Shown piece after piece: positions 34,027-41,701 of a DNA stretch of 56,384 nucleotides; within the stretch, counting starts at the first letter, position 1, and the number at the start of each line of letters is the position of its first letter. The stretch lies in assembly GCA_025924315.1 (NCBI GenBank), contig JAICIO010000034.1, forward strand, positions 1 to 56,384. The letters are read 5' to 3'. The notes under the pieces were generated by a model. The model was not told the origin of the DNA. It saw nothing but the letters and a program-made list of their open reading frames with translations, and made no database searches. Made by a program: the position numbers and the translations under genes. The DNA comes from Phycisphaerae bacterium. GTDB lineage: Bacteria; Planctomycetota; Phycisphaerae; Tepidisphaerales; Tepidisphaeraceae.

Positions 34027-34561
34027 TCAGCCCGAGAGCCGCAACAATCCGATTCCGATGCCCTTTATTCGCAGCGGGCGCCGCCGCCTGATCGCATGGA
34101 CAGGTCTGCTCGCGTTTTGCGTCGTCGGCTTCGTCTGGACCGCCAATCTCTATCGGCGTTCTCATGCGGACATTCGCGCGTTCCACACGGGCGACGTCAG
34201 TGTGATAGGTTCCCAAGGTGAATTGGACACAGCGCCGCAGTATGTCGTGCTCACGGTGTCCCAGGGAAGTTTCGTTCTCTATCGTTACCGTGAAGAGCAA
34301 CTCGTCGATGAGAATCATCGCTTCGTCCAATGGATCCTGTCGGTCGACACTTTAGCCCGCGCGCCCATTTGGTTGATTCTGATCAGCTGGCTCGCTCTCT
34401 TAACGCTCGTCGGCTGGCGAGTGCGTCTCGTGCTTCGCTCCCGAGCTTCGCGCCAAACCGGGCGTTGCATGCAGTGCGGCTACGACCTCCGCGCCACGCC
34501 GGAGCGATGCCCGGAATGCGGGACGGCGAGGGTGGCGGAGTCTGTTGGCAATGGCCAATGA
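34010..34561 (+). CDS. Membrane protein with C-terminal zinc ribbon
   Basis: 183 residues. Two membrane helices (LIAWTGLLAFCVVGFVW and APIWLILISWLALLTLVGW) flank a ~75-residue extracytoplasmic region. The C-terminus is the planctomycete-type zinc ribbon CMQCGYDLRATPERCPECG. The TGA stop (34559-34561) and the last residues (GNGQ) come from the start of a CCAATGA heptamer repeat. It overlaps the SLBB gene by 17 nt, suggesting translational coupling. Function unknown. An alternative start is the ATG at 34058. Confidence 0.72.
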   Translation: MIITTDQPESRNNPIPMPFIRSGRRRLIAWTGLLAFCVVGFVWTANLYRRSHADIRAFHTGDVSVIGSQGELDTAPQYVVLTVSQGSFVLYRYREEQLVDENHRFVQWILSVDTLARAPIWLILISWLALLTLVGWRVRLVLRSRASRQTGRCMQCGYDLRATPERCPECGTARVAESVGNGQ

Positions 34562-34715
34562 CCAAGTGCCAATGACCAATCAAATCCCAATGTCCAAATG
34601 TCTCAATGAATGCACAGGCCGGCGCGCGAACCTTTGATCATTGGTGCATTGGCGCTTCGTTGGTCATTGGTGCTTAGGTCATTGATTGGTCATTGGTGCT
34701 TGGTCATTGGCCCTT
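34553..34715. repeat. Heptamer hairpin, CCAATGA type
   Basis: The left arm repeats CCAATGA-like heptamers (AATGGCCAATGACCAAGTGC...) and the right arm repeats the complement TTGGTCA (GTTGGTCATTGGTGC). The centre is about 25 nt. It begins inside the coding sequence of the upstream gene and supplies its stop codon. Confidence 0.9.
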
Positions 34716-34796
34716 CCACGCCCGGTCGTCTCGACAAGAGGAGGCCGAATCATCAACATGAGCGACGTGGGCTGACTGATCCTTAGAGACAAAACC

Positions 34797-35645
34797 ATGA
34801 AGAATGATTCAATTCCGCGGCGGGGTTTTTTGGCGTCGGTGGTTTCGGCGGGGTTGGCGGGGTCGGCTCTTAGCCGATGGGTTTTGGCTGACGAGGAGAA
34901 GCCGACCAAGGAGGGGTTTGTTTCGATCTTTGATGGGAAGACGCTCGAGGGGTGGCACACGAACAGGCAGAAGATCGGGCATGGCACGGGCGGGAGGTGG
35001 GAGGTGGAGGATGGGGCCATCACCGGGCGGCAGGAGCCGCTGGGCAATGGCGGGATGCTGATGACGGACCAGGCATATGGGGATTTTGAGCTGCGGCTGG
35101 AACTGAAGCCGGACTGGGGCATCGACAGCGGCGTGTTCCTGCGGACCAATGAACAAGGGGTGTGTTTCCAGGTGTACGTCGACTACCACGATCACGGGAA
35201 CGTCGGATGGATTTCGACGGAGGCGACCGGCGGCGACAAGCGGATGATCATTCGCCCGTTCAACATTTTCGGGAAGCTGAACGAGCAGGGAGAGCTGAAG
35301 AGTTTGACGACAAAGCCCGACGAGCGGCCCGTCGCGTGGAAGCCGGATTATCTGCTCTATAGCGCGACCGCGGACGAGTGGTTGAAGGCGTGGAAGATCG
35401 GCGAGTGGAATGCGCTTCGCGTGCGCTGCGTGGGCGAGTATCCGCGGATCACCACGTGGATCAACGACGTGAAGATGGCCGACTTCGACGGCGCGACATC
35501 GCCGCAGCCGGATTACAACAAGGATGAGATGAAAGAGAAACTCGGGCGCAAGGGGCCGATTGCGTTCCAGGTGCATGGCGGTGTGAGGCAATGGAACAAA
35601 GGCGCGAAGTGCAGGTGGAGGAATGTTCGGGTTAAGACGATTTAG
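34797..35645 (+). CDS. Tat-exported DUF1080 (3-keto-disaccharide hydrolase-like) protein
   Basis: 282 residues. The N-terminus carries a twin-arginine signal (PRRGFLASVVSAGLAGSAL). The mature protein is a single concanavalin-like DUF1080 domain: FVSIFDGKTLEGWH, WEVEDGAITGR, YGDFELRLELKP, SGVFLRTN, then the long NALRVRCVGEYPRITTWINDVKMADF and CRWRNVRVK. The family is abundant in planctomycetes and includes 3-keto-glycoside hydrolases. This fits the ThuA/Gfo-Idh-MocA protein elsewhere in the window. Secreted or periplasmic. Confidence 0.9.
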   Translation: MKNDSIPRRGFLASVVSAGLAGSALSRWVLADEEKPTKEGFVSIFDGKTLEGWHTNRQKIGHGTGGRWEVEDGAITGRQEPLGNGGMLMTDQAYGDFELRLELKPDWGIDSGVFLRTNEQGVCFQVYVDYHDHGNVGWISTEATGGDKRMIIRPFNIFGKLNEQGELKSLTTKPDERPVAWKPDYLLYSATADEWLKAWKIGEWNALRVRCVGEYPRITTWINDVKMADFDGATSPQPDYNKDEMKEKLGRKGPIAFQVHGGVRQWNKGAKCRWRNVRVKTI

Positions 35646-35689
35646 TGTATAGCCACCGGTGACGAAGTAGAGGCAATGTTGGGAGTGCG

Positions 35690-36031
35690 ATGACGAGGCA
35701 GCCGATTGACTATCACGCACCGGTTCCGATGCCGCGTCGCAATGCTGCAGCGATGGGGATCGGAATTGTGGTCGTGGTTGTGATTGCCGTGAACACCTAC
35801 TTGCTTCTCGTCGGCAACGCAGTCACGGGATTGGGTGCAATCGTGTACCTCTTTCCTCTGAACATCGTTGCGAACAGTGCACTGCTTCTCGCAGCAGTGT
35901 TCTGCACGTTCATCGTCATGGGTCGCTGCTCGCGCGGGTGGTTGATCGCCTACATAGTCATTTCGGTTGCGCTGCCCCTCGCCGCGATCGTCGCGAACTT
36001 GACAGTGCTTTCATCGATGCGGGCTTATTAG
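35690..36031 (+). CDS. Small three-helix membrane protein
   Basis: 113 residues with three hydrophobic segments (MGIGIVVVVVIAVNTYLLLV, IVYLFPLNIVANSALLLAAV, WLIAYIVISVALPLAAIVA). No family recognised. GGGAG lies about 10 nt before the ATG. It stands between the DUF1080 gene and the convergent DUF502 gene. Confidence 0.65.
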   Translation: MTRQPIDYHAPVPMPRRNAAAMGIGIVVVVVIAVNTYLLLVGNAVTGLGAIVYLFPLNIVANSALLLAAVFCTFIVMGRCSRGWLIAYIVISVALPLAAIVANLTVLSSMRAY

Positions 36032-36089
36032 CGTCGATCGAAGACTTTATGACGGGACCAGTTCATGAGACGAGAAAACGTCGGTCGGG

Positions 36090-36821
36090 TTAGAGCGTTG
36101 TCGCGCTTTCGGGCAACGATGCGCGGTCGAGCGGGTTGATTACCCCGCCGCTCACAAGGAGGCGCATCGCTTCTTCTACTGTGAGCGGGAGTTCGACGAC
36201 GGATTCTCGCGGGACGACGAGGACGTATCCGCTGAAGGCGGTCGGCGACGACGGGACGAAGACGGAGATCATTTCGCTGCCCGTCGCGTCCTGCAGCGGA
36301 CGTAATCCCGCGCCGGTGACCAGCCCGATCGACCAGATGTTGCTCGTATGCGGTTGAACAGCGACGACGCGGCTGAATTGGAGTTGGGCGCGCTCCTGCA
36401 AAAGAAAATCGGTCACTTGTTTCACGGCGGGGTAGATCGCGCGGATGATCGGGATCTTCATCGCCAGCTTTTCGCCGACGCGCCAGAAAGTTCGGCCGAT
36501 CAAGTTACCCACGAAGAGCCCGACGACATACACGAGCACGATCGCGAGCGTCACGCCGATCAGCTGCTTAAACCATTCCGGCGTGCGGATCTCCCACATG
36601 CGGTTGACGTTGCCCCACTGCGCATCCGGCCCGCCGAGGTTGTACTGCGCGTACTTCACCAGCCAGATGAGGTGCACGCCGAGCGAGTTCCACAGGAAAT
36701 TCCAGACCCAGATGAGCAGCCAGAGCGTGATGAGCGTTGGCAGAAGCGCCGCGAGGCCGCGCTGAAAGAATCGGCGGAAGTCTTCCGAGAAGCTCACTCG
36801 CTCTCGCGGCTTCGATGTCAA
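36090..36821 (-). CDS. DUF502 family inner-membrane protein
   Basis: 243 residues with two membrane helices: LAALLPTLITLWLLIWVWNF near the N-terminus and LIGVTLAIVLVYVVGLFVGNLIG. The conserved cytoplasmic part has KIPIIRAIYPAVKQVTDFL, VVAVQPHTSNIWSIGLVTG and VFVPSSPTAFSGYVLVVPRESVVELPLTVEEAM, the DUF502 signature. No ATG fits, so the gene begins at TTG 36821 or a downstream GTG. It lies 18 nt after the large TPR gene and probably shares its mRNA. DUF502 function is unknown; membrane stress or envelope roles have been suggested for relatives. Confidence 0.85.
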   Translation of the reverse strand: MTSKPRERVSFSEDFRRFFQRGLAALLPTLITLWLLIWVWNFLWNSLGVHLIWLVKYAQYNLGGPDAQWGNVNRMWEIRTPEWFKQLIGVTLAIVLVYVVGLFVGNLIGRTFWRVGEKLAMKIPIIRAIYPAVKQVTDFLLQERAQLQFSRVVAVQPHTSNIWSIGLVTGAGLRPLQDATGSEMISVFVPSSPTAFSGYVLVVPRESVVELPLTVEEAMRLLVSGGVINPLDRASLPESATTL

Positions 36822-36839
36822 TGCGTGCCTCGCTCAAAC

Positions 36840-39347
36840 TTACGGAGCTGGATTCGCGCCCGGGTTCGCCGGCGCGGCTTGTCCCGCCGCGGGTGGAACC
36901 ACTCCACCTATGCCCGGCGCCGTCATCGTCGTCGGTTGCGACGCGGGCTGCGTTGCTGCGGCTTTCGATTGCGTAAGGATCGCCGTTGCGAGCTTGCTCA
37001 CGACGGGATCGCCGTCCTTCGCCACCGGCGCGACGGTCTGCTGCAATTGGTCCGCCGGAAGGATCGTCGCCGCAGCGAGACCCGATACGCGCATCTCCCA
37101 CTGCGGATCCGACACCATCTTCGCGATGCGCTGCGGCCGCTTATCCGGGGCCGCGAGCGTCGCCATCAGATACGACGCCCACACGCGAACCTGCAGCGAC
37201 TTGTCGTTCGTCAGCGGATCGATCGCGTCGATGAGCTTTCCCGCCGCCTGCTTCTGCGCGTCCGGCACGTTCGTCTGCGCCCTCAGCAGGCTGGCATACG
37301 TCGCAAACAGCTCCGCCGTGCACATGCGCGCGGCGGGATCGGGACTGTTGAGCAATTGCAACTGCGCCCGCTGTTGTTCGGGCTGACTGATCGGACTGGG
37401 CGCGCGTTCCACGACCGACTTCGCCTGCTCGCGAAAACCGGCGGGGCCGAACGTGATGTTCTGCCCACCCTGCACCGGGTTTGTAAATACGCTGAAGAAA
37501 ATCGAGATCGCCGCCACCGGATTGCTCATCAGCAGCGTGCGCAGCTCGCCGCGATCGACGCGCGCGACCACAGAAACCGATTCGTTCTGACGAAGCACAG
37601 TCTGGTGGCCGAGTCGTTCGAACGCGACGCCATGCAAATCGGCCTGATGCACCCCGCGAACATTCGCATCGAACCAGAGGTCCGGACGTACTGCGCCTTC
37701 CGGGCCCACCGTCAGTTCGTACTTGCTGACATTCAGCAGCGTCACGCGCACGAACATCGGTTCGCCGAAGAGATACGAGATCTTGAGCGGCTCAGCGATG
37801 AGCGAATAGAAATCCTTCGGCCGGTCGAGGATGTCGAGCCACTCCGTCGGGAACGCCTGCTGCTCTGCCGTGAGCGCCGCCGCATCGGGTCCCGGCACGA
37901 TCTTCAGAGCGAGCGGACGAAACATGTCGAACAGCAGTGCGCCCTCGAGTTCGCTCGCGTTCTCCTGCAGAAGCTTCGCGGCCTGGTCCTTCTGATCGGC
38001 GGGCGAAATCAGCACCAGCCCCGCCTTGGCGAGCGGATCTTTGTCCGCCAGCGCCGAGAGCTTCACCTTCGCTTCGTCGTTTCGTTTCAAAACAAGAAAT
38101 GACCATCCCTCAAGCCGCGGGACGACGGGGCTATCCTGCGGCAGCAGGATCTTGAGCGCGTCGATTGCCTGCGTCGCGAGCTGCGGTTTTTCGTTGTAGT
38201 AGATTTCAAGCCATGCGAAATCCACCAGCGTCTGCGCCAGCACGTCGTGAAGATTTTTGTTGTCGCTTTGCGCAGCGGCCTTCGCATCGGCAACGAGATC
38301 CGGCAGCCGCTCGCTCGGATTGGTCGAAGGCTTAGTGGTTGCCGAGGGTTTGCCGTTGATGGCTGCATCCACCGCGTTGAGGCGATTCGCCAGCACCTCG
38401 AACGCCTGTGCGATCCAATGAGCCTGGGCATCCTTGTCGCCGTTGGCGCGAGCACAAAGCAGTTCGACGGTCAGGGCGGAGAGATTCGACGGGTCGCTCT
38501 GCACGAGCGGACCGATCAACGGCTCGGCTGTCTTGGGTTGGCCGCTCACGAGATACTCGATCGCGCGCTGGAGAAAATCGTTGGGATCGAGTCCGAGGCC
38601 CAGCTTCTGCGCGAGCGTGAGACTGCGGTCGTACCAGTGAATCGAGGTGTCGGCCACCCCCTCTGAGGCGAACTCCGCGGCGATACGCGCCATCACCGCC
38701 GGCTGAGACGGGTTGGCGCGAAGCAGCGCAAACAGCGCATGCGTGCGCTGAGCGCTGGTCCCATTCCGCACCAATTCGTAACGCAAGCGCAGCCCCGCGG
38801 CGTCCAGCGGATTCAGCGCCAGCGCCTGCTCGAGCACCTGCTTCGCCTGCGTGTCATCCCCGCGATCGAGCAGAACTCTCGCGCCCTTCACGCCGCAATG
38901 CGCCCGAACCTCGGCCGGCAGCGCGCTGTTGCCGAGAAGTTCGAGCAGATACTTCTCCCGCGCGTCGGCCGATTCCATTTTCGCCAGGTAAAGGTCGATC
39001 AGCTGAGTCTGCGCGACGCGATCCGTCGGTTGCAGCTTGCGATAATCCGAAATCGTCTTCAGCGCCGCTTCAGTGTTTCCGGTCTGGAGATACGCTTCCT
39101 TGAGCAATTGCAGCAAACGCGGTTCGGTGGGGTTCTCGCGCACGGCCGCCTCAAGCAGCGCCGTCGATGTTTCCATCTGCGTCTTGCCGATCGTTTTGCC
39201 GGAGAGAACGTCGCGCGCCATCTCGGCGTAGCGGTCCGCCAGCGCCGCCGCTCCCGAATCCTGCGCGCTCACCGCCGGCGATAGAAATGCAACCGCCGAA
39301 AGAAACGTTCCCGAAACCAGCCACCGCAGATCAGATCGAATATGCAT
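36840..39347 (-). CDS. Large exported TPR-repeat protein
   Basis: 835 residues with a signal peptide (LVSGTFLSAVAFLSPAVSAQ). Residues ~40-470 consist of TPR-like helical pairs (TSTALLEAAVRENPTEPRLLQLLKEAYLQTG, QVLEQALALNPLDAAG, and others). Residues ~480-660 form a beta-containing domain (FGEPMFVRVTLLNVSKYELTVG) and ~660-790 form HEAT-like helices. The last ~45 residues are Ala/Pro/Thr-rich. It is likely a periplasmic scaffold. The upstream genes encode smaller membrane TPR proteins, so a multi-protein envelope complex is plausible. Confidence 0.82.
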   Translation of the reverse strand: MHIRSDLRWLVSGTFLSAVAFLSPAVSAQDSGAAALADRYAEMARDVLSGKTIGKTQMETSTALLEAAVRENPTEPRLLQLLKEAYLQTGNTEAALKTISDYRKLQPTDRVAQTQLIDLYLAKMESADAREKYLLELLGNSALPAEVRAHCGVKGARVLLDRGDDTQAKQVLEQALALNPLDAAGLRLRYELVRNGTSAQRTHALFALLRANPSQPAVMARIAAEFASEGVADTSIHWYDRSLTLAQKLGLGLDPNDFLQRAIEYLVSGQPKTAEPLIGPLVQSDPSNLSALTVELLCARANGDKDAQAHWIAQAFEVLANRLNAVDAAINGKPSATTKPSTNPSERLPDLVADAKAAAQSDNKNLHDVLAQTLVDFAWLEIYYNEKPQLATQAIDALKILLPQDSPVVPRLEGWSFLVLKRNDEAKVKLSALADKDPLAKAGLVLISPADQKDQAAKLLQENASELEGALLFDMFRPLALKIVPGPDAAALTAEQQAFPTEWLDILDRPKDFYSLIAEPLKISYLFGEPMFVRVTLLNVSKYELTVGPEGAVRPDLWFDANVRGVHQADLHGVAFERLGHQTVLRQNESVSVVARVDRGELRTLLMSNPVAAISIFFSVFTNPVQGGQNITFGPAGFREQAKSVVERAPSPISQPEQQRAQLQLLNSPDPAARMCTAELFATYASLLRAQTNVPDAQKQAAGKLIDAIDPLTNDKSLQVRVWASYLMATLAAPDKRPQRIAKMVSDPQWEMRVSGLAAATILPADQLQQTVAPVAKDGDPVVSKLATAILTQSKAAATQPASQPTTMTAPGIGGVVPPAAGQAAPANPGANPAP

Positions 39348-39387
39348 TCAGTCATTCCCGTTTTTGTATGACGAACGTTTCGCAGAC

Positions 39388-39687
39388 TTATCGCCCCGCC
39401 AGCGCGAGCGCCACCGCGCTCACGAGCGCGATCGAGCAGAGCAATCCGGCGCACAATCGCAGCACGTTGCCGAACAGATCGCGCTGGTAAATCGCGCCGA
39501 CGACAAACGTCAAAAGCACCACCTGCGCCGCCGCCGCAAATCCGATCGCGGCGCTGCGCGCCGACCAGATTGCAACCGCCGGCCGCGACATCGTCGCGGT
39601 CCAATCCTGCGCCTGCTGCCACACAAAAAACGCCAGCAGCATCAGCGACATGGCGCCGGCAGCGCCAAAGATCATTCGCAATCTCAT
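39388..39687 (-). CDS. Small membrane protein, three hydrophobic segments
   Basis: 99 residues: MIFGAAGAMSLMLLAFFVW, AIGFAAAAQVVLLTFVVGAIY and VLRLCAGLLCSIALVSAVALALAG. No family recognised. It is in the run of envelope genes, 40 nt upstream of the large TPR gene and just after a heptamer hairpin. Confidence 0.7.
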   Translation of the reverse strand: MRLRMIFGAAGAMSLMLLAFFVWQQAQDWTATMSRPAVAIWSARSAAIGFAAAAQVVLLTFVVGAIYQRDLFGNVLRLCAGLLCSIALVSAVALALAGR

Positions 39688-39707
39688 ACGACCTCCGTGT
39701 CAGTGCG

Positions 39708-39819
39708 AAGAAGCCAGTAGCCAGTAGCCAGTAGCCAGTAGCCAGTAGCCAGAAGCCAGAAGCCAGAAGCCAGAAAAAATTCGCGCTACTGGCTTCTGGC
39801 TTCTGGCTCCTGGCTTCTC
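39708..39819. repeat. Heptamer hairpin, GCCAGTA/GCCAGAA type, copy 2
   Basis: The left arm has nine or so heptamers (GCCAGTA x5, then GCCAGAA x3-4) and the right arm is the complement CTACTGGCTTCTGGCTTC. The right arm is read through as the 3' end of the upstream gene and gives its stop. Confidence 0.92.
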
Positions 39820-40625
39820 TTCTCCGCCTCCCACACTTCCCACAACAACGGCCTCTGCGTCGCGAGCTTTTGCACGTCCGTGAGCAGCTCGACGCGCCGC
39901 CGAAGCCATTCGTGCCAATCTTTTCGACCGGTCTTCTTTGCCGCGAGCGCCAGCAGCGCCTGTGTTCGCGCACTGCTCGCGGTGTTCATCACTTCCGCCA
40001 GCTGAACCTTGTATGCGAGGTTCTGCATCATCGAATCCCACGCGCCGATCCGCGACTCGTAATCGAGCTGGATGGCCATCAGGTTCATCGCTTCGCTGAG
40101 CGACAGCCGCTGGTCGTAGAGCCGCTCGATCGCTTCGTACGCGCCGGGAAGATCGTTCATCTCCAGCAGCGCGTCCGCCAGGATCAATCGGCTCGTCTTA
40201 TTGAGTCCGCTCATCGAACCGAGCCGCTGACGAAGCAGCGCCCGGCACAGAGCGGCGGTGTCCTGCCAGCGGCTTTGCGCGTGGCGCAGCATCGCAAGGT
40301 GATGGACGCCCAGCAGCTTCACGTTCTTGAACGGCGAAAACGTTCGCACGAGCCGCTCGATCTGATCCTCAGCGACATCAAACTGACCGGTCGCAATCAG
40401 CGACGGAAACTGCGTCGCGCGATGGGTGTCACGAAAGCTGCGAAAACCCCACGCCATCCAACCGGCGCCGAGCAGCGCCATGCCGATGAGCAATTCGCTG
40501 CGCGCGCCGACGAACGGCCCGATGACCAGCGCCAGCGCAAACCCGGCGATCATGATCCACTTCATCATCGCGCCGACCGTGAGGTCGCGGCGAAGTTTCG
40601 AGATGGCAACTTCGGTCGAAATCAT
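39786..40625 (-). CDS. Membrane-anchored TPR-like protein, repeat-derived C-terminus
   Basis: 279 residues. Two hydrophobic stretches (MMKWIMIAGFALALVIGPFVG and LLIGMALLGAGWMAWGF) form an N-terminal anchor; the rest is alpha-helical and TPR-like (TGQFDVAEDQIERLVRTF, ALCRALLRQRLG, LILADALLEMNDLPGAYEAI). The last ten residues (RSQEPEARSQ) and the TAG stop are encoded by the heptamer hairpin, so the native end was probably replaced. The ATG at 40625 is used; a TTG nine bases upstream would abut the preceding stop. A paralogue-like gene precedes it. Confidence 0.8.
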   Translation of the reverse strand: MISTEVAISKLRRDLTVGAMMKWIMIAGFALALVIGPFVGARSELLIGMALLGAGWMAWGFRSFRDTHRATQFPSLIATGQFDVAEDQIERLVRTFSPFKNVKLLGVHHLAMLRHAQSRWQDTAALCRALLRQRLGSMSGLNKTSRLILADALLEMNDLPGAYEAIERLYDQRLSLSEAMNLMAIQLDYESRIGAWDSMMQNLAYKVQLAEVMNTASSARTQALLALAAKKTGRKDWHEWLRRRVELLTDVQKLATQRPLLWEVWEAEKRSQEPEARSQ

Positions 40626-40634
40626 TTGAGCCAA

Positions 40635-41519
40635 TCAGGCAGCCTTCGCCGGCGCGGTCGCGGGCTTGTACTTCTCCAGCAGCGAAGCGAACTCACTGTA
40701 TCGCCGCGCCAGCTCCCCCGCCGGCGCCAGAACCGTTGCATTTTCCACCGCGGCTCGTGCTTCGAGCTCGCGGCCAACCAGATCATAGGCTTTGCCCATC
40801 AGTGCATATGCATCAGCGATGCGATGGCCGAGTTGTTGCTGCATCGCGGGCTTCATCGCGTCGAACATCTCGATCGCCTCATGCGGATGCCCTGTCTTCA
40901 CATCGCGGTAGATTTCGACGAGCGCAAGGCCAGCGGACTGCCGATTCGGATCCTGCCGCCGCAGCTCGCTGATCGCGCGATCCGCATCGAAGAGGTGATC
41001 TTCATGCAGCATCGCCATCGCGCGCGCGAGCCGCAGTGCGTGAGCGGTGTTCGGATCGAAGTTCACATGCTCGATCAATTCGTTCTGCACCCGGATGGCA
41101 TCTTCAAAGCGGTGGTACCGCGTAAGCACGGACGAGAGGTAGAGGAGCGCCTGCACGCGCGCCTGCGGCGTACGCGTCGGCTTGCTCAGAATCTGCTCGA
41201 CCAGCACGGCCGCATCCGGCCAGCGGCGCAATTGCATCAGCTCCTCAATCGCCGCGAGCTGTTCCTGTTCCGAGCGAGCTCGTCTCGCGACGCGCCACGT
41301 CGCGACGCCCATCGCGAAGACGATGCCGAGCATCGCGATGCTCGACATGTCATTCACCAGCGTCGCCGCCGTGCCCGAGGCGCTGCTGAAATAGGCGCTT
41401 GTGAACACGAGCAGCACAAACGCGGCGGCGGCGTACAGCAGCACATTGGGGTTATGGCGCGGCTGGCTTTGCTCGAGCAAGGTCGGCACATCCAGAAATG
41501 TCGGCGGAGGATCCGTCAT
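40635..41519 (-). CDS. Membrane-anchored TPR-like protein
   Basis: 294 residues. The N-terminal region has two membrane helices (NVLLYAAAAFVLLVFTSAYF, SIAMLGIVFAMGVATWRVA). A soluble helical-repeat domain follows (LMQLRRWPDAAVLVEQIL, ALLYLSSVLTRYHRFEDAI, RIADAYALMGKAYDLVGREL). The architecture is the same as that of the next gene, 9 nt downstream, suggesting an old duplication and a shared complex. Function unknown. Confidence 0.8.
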   Translation of the reverse strand: MTDPPPTFLDVPTLLEQSQPRHNPNVLLYAAAAFVLLVFTSAYFSSASGTAATLVNDMSSIAMLGIVFAMGVATWRVARRARSEQEQLAAIEELMQLRRWPDAAVLVEQILSKPTRTPQARVQALLYLSSVLTRYHRFEDAIRVQNELIEHVNFDPNTAHALRLARAMAMLHEDHLFDADRAISELRRQDPNRQSAGLALVEIYRDVKTGHPHEAIEMFDAMKPAMQQQLGHRIADAYALMGKAYDLVGRELEARAAVENATVLAPAGELARRYSEFASLLEKYKPATAPAKAA

Positions 41520-41585
41520 CTAAACAAAATTTATACGAAAACCGCCCCTGAGTGAAATGAACGCGGGGGGCAAATGCATGGATTG

Positions 41586-41687
41586 GGTGGCACAGGCATT
41601 CCTGCCTGTGATGGGGCGATGTACTCATCGACCCACATTGGTCATGGAGTACCGTGCCCAATCACCGACAGAAATGTCGGTGCCACC
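41586..41687. repeat. Dispersed palindromic element, family B, copy 2
   Basis: Bounded by GGTGGCACAGGCATTCCTG and the inverse ending GTCGGTGCCACCA. It corresponds to 4087-4190 in reverse orientation. It sits between the AsmA-like gene stop and the TPR gene start. Confidence 0.88.
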
Positions 41688-41701
41688 ACAAAATGAGTCT
41701 C

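Noticed and set aside
36348-38102. A 584-residue plus-strand frame over the TPR and DUF502 genes
   Set aside because: Antisense, arginine-rich, no domain; the opposite strand has signal peptide and TPR patterns.
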